A stretch of DNA of 5,130 nt from Candidatus Cloacimonadota bacterium (lineage in GTDB: Bacteria; Cloacimonadota; Cloacimonadia; Cloacimonadales; Cloacimonadaceae). Each line of letters begins with the position of its first letter. Position 1 is the first letter of the stretch. Shown here piece after piece: positions 4,969 through 5,130 of the stretch. Below the pieces are notes generated by a model that ran no database searches, was not told the DNA's origin, and was given only the letters and a program-made list of their open reading frames with translations. A program made the translations under genes and the position numbers. The DNA lies in contig JAQUJJ010000204.1 in NCBI GenBank assembly GCA_028681035.1, positions 1-5,130 of the forward strand, given 5' to 3'.

Positions 4969-5130
4969 TACACACAGAGCATTTAGTTAAAGTTTTTGGC
5001 ACATTTAGAGCCGTGGACGATATCAATCTGGATATCGCCAAGGGTGAGATCTTTGGTTTTTTGGGTGCCAATGGCGCCGGTAAGACCACTGCCATCAGGA
5101 TGATCATCGGTTTGGTGCTGCCCACCAGCG
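4965..5130 (+). CDS. Second ABC transporter ATP-binding protein, like the second half of YbhF (partial, runs off right edge)
   Basis: An ATG at 4965 overlaps the TGA of the preceding ATPase gene as ATGA and opens a frame that continues to the edge (55 codons visible). It begins MIHTEHLVKVFGTFRAVDDI and has the A-loop aromatic Phe11 and a canonical Walker A GANGAGKT (34-41), followed by IGLVLPTS. This is the N-terminus of an ABC ATPase of the exporter (DrrA/ABC-2) class. With its partner it would supply the second nucleotide-binding domain that E. coli YbhF carries in the same chain. Signature, Walker B and H-loop lie outside the window, so whether it has the switch His missing in its partner cannot be seen. 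ABC-2 permease genes are expected further right. Confidence 0.9.
   Translation, partial: MIHTEHLVKVFGTFRAVDDINLDIAKGEIFGFLGANGAGKTTAIRMIIGLVLPTS

Overview
The window looks like bacterial chromosome with dense gene packing, good Shine-Dalgarno sites and intrinsic terminators. The 27-residue tail at the left edge resembles the C-terminal sorting or FlgD-like domain of FCB-group secreted proteins. Together with the style of the other genes this suggests a Gram-negative member of the FCB superphylum, possibly Cloacimonadota. That placement is inference, because no rRNA or marker gene is present.

Layout on the + strand: (1) the 3' end of a secreted or surface protein gene (1-84). (2) A strong hairpin terminator (99-150) whose centre also resembles the HrcA operator CIRCE (108-134). 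(3) A small heat-shock protein gene, hsp20 (208-645), with its own terminator (668-695). (4) A low-G+C stretch with an array of 37-nt hairpin repeats (about 725-935). (5) On the - strand, a complete class II Fic AMP-transferase with a C-terminal winged-helix domain (907-2073); its stop codon lies inside the last complete repeat unit. (6) An AT-rich intergenic region (2074-2570) with a second array of the same repeat (2294-2430) and the promoter and operator of the next operon. (7) A tightly coupled operon running off the right edge: a TetR regulator (2571-3194), a lipoprotein HlyD/YbhG-like adaptor (3191-4066), an ABC ATPase like the first half of YbhF (4063-4968), and a second ABC ATPase like the second half of YbhF (4965 to the edge). 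Each junction in the operon is a 4-base ATGA overlap.

The operon has the gene order of the E. coli cecR-ybhG-ybhF-ybhS-ybhR locus (regulator, periplasmic adaptor, ATPase, then ABC-2 permeases). The permeases would be expected just past the right edge. Here the two nucleotide-binding domains that YbhF fuses into one chain are separate genes, and the first lacks the H-loop histidine. TetR probably represses its own operon through a dyad overlapping the -10 box.

The least explained structure is the pair of repeat arrays around fic. Seven clear units, each exactly 37 nt, are separated by 3- or 4-nt spacers. Both stem arms change together between two sequence types, and both arrays make the same type I to type II switch in the same orientation at a 4-nt AATT spacer.
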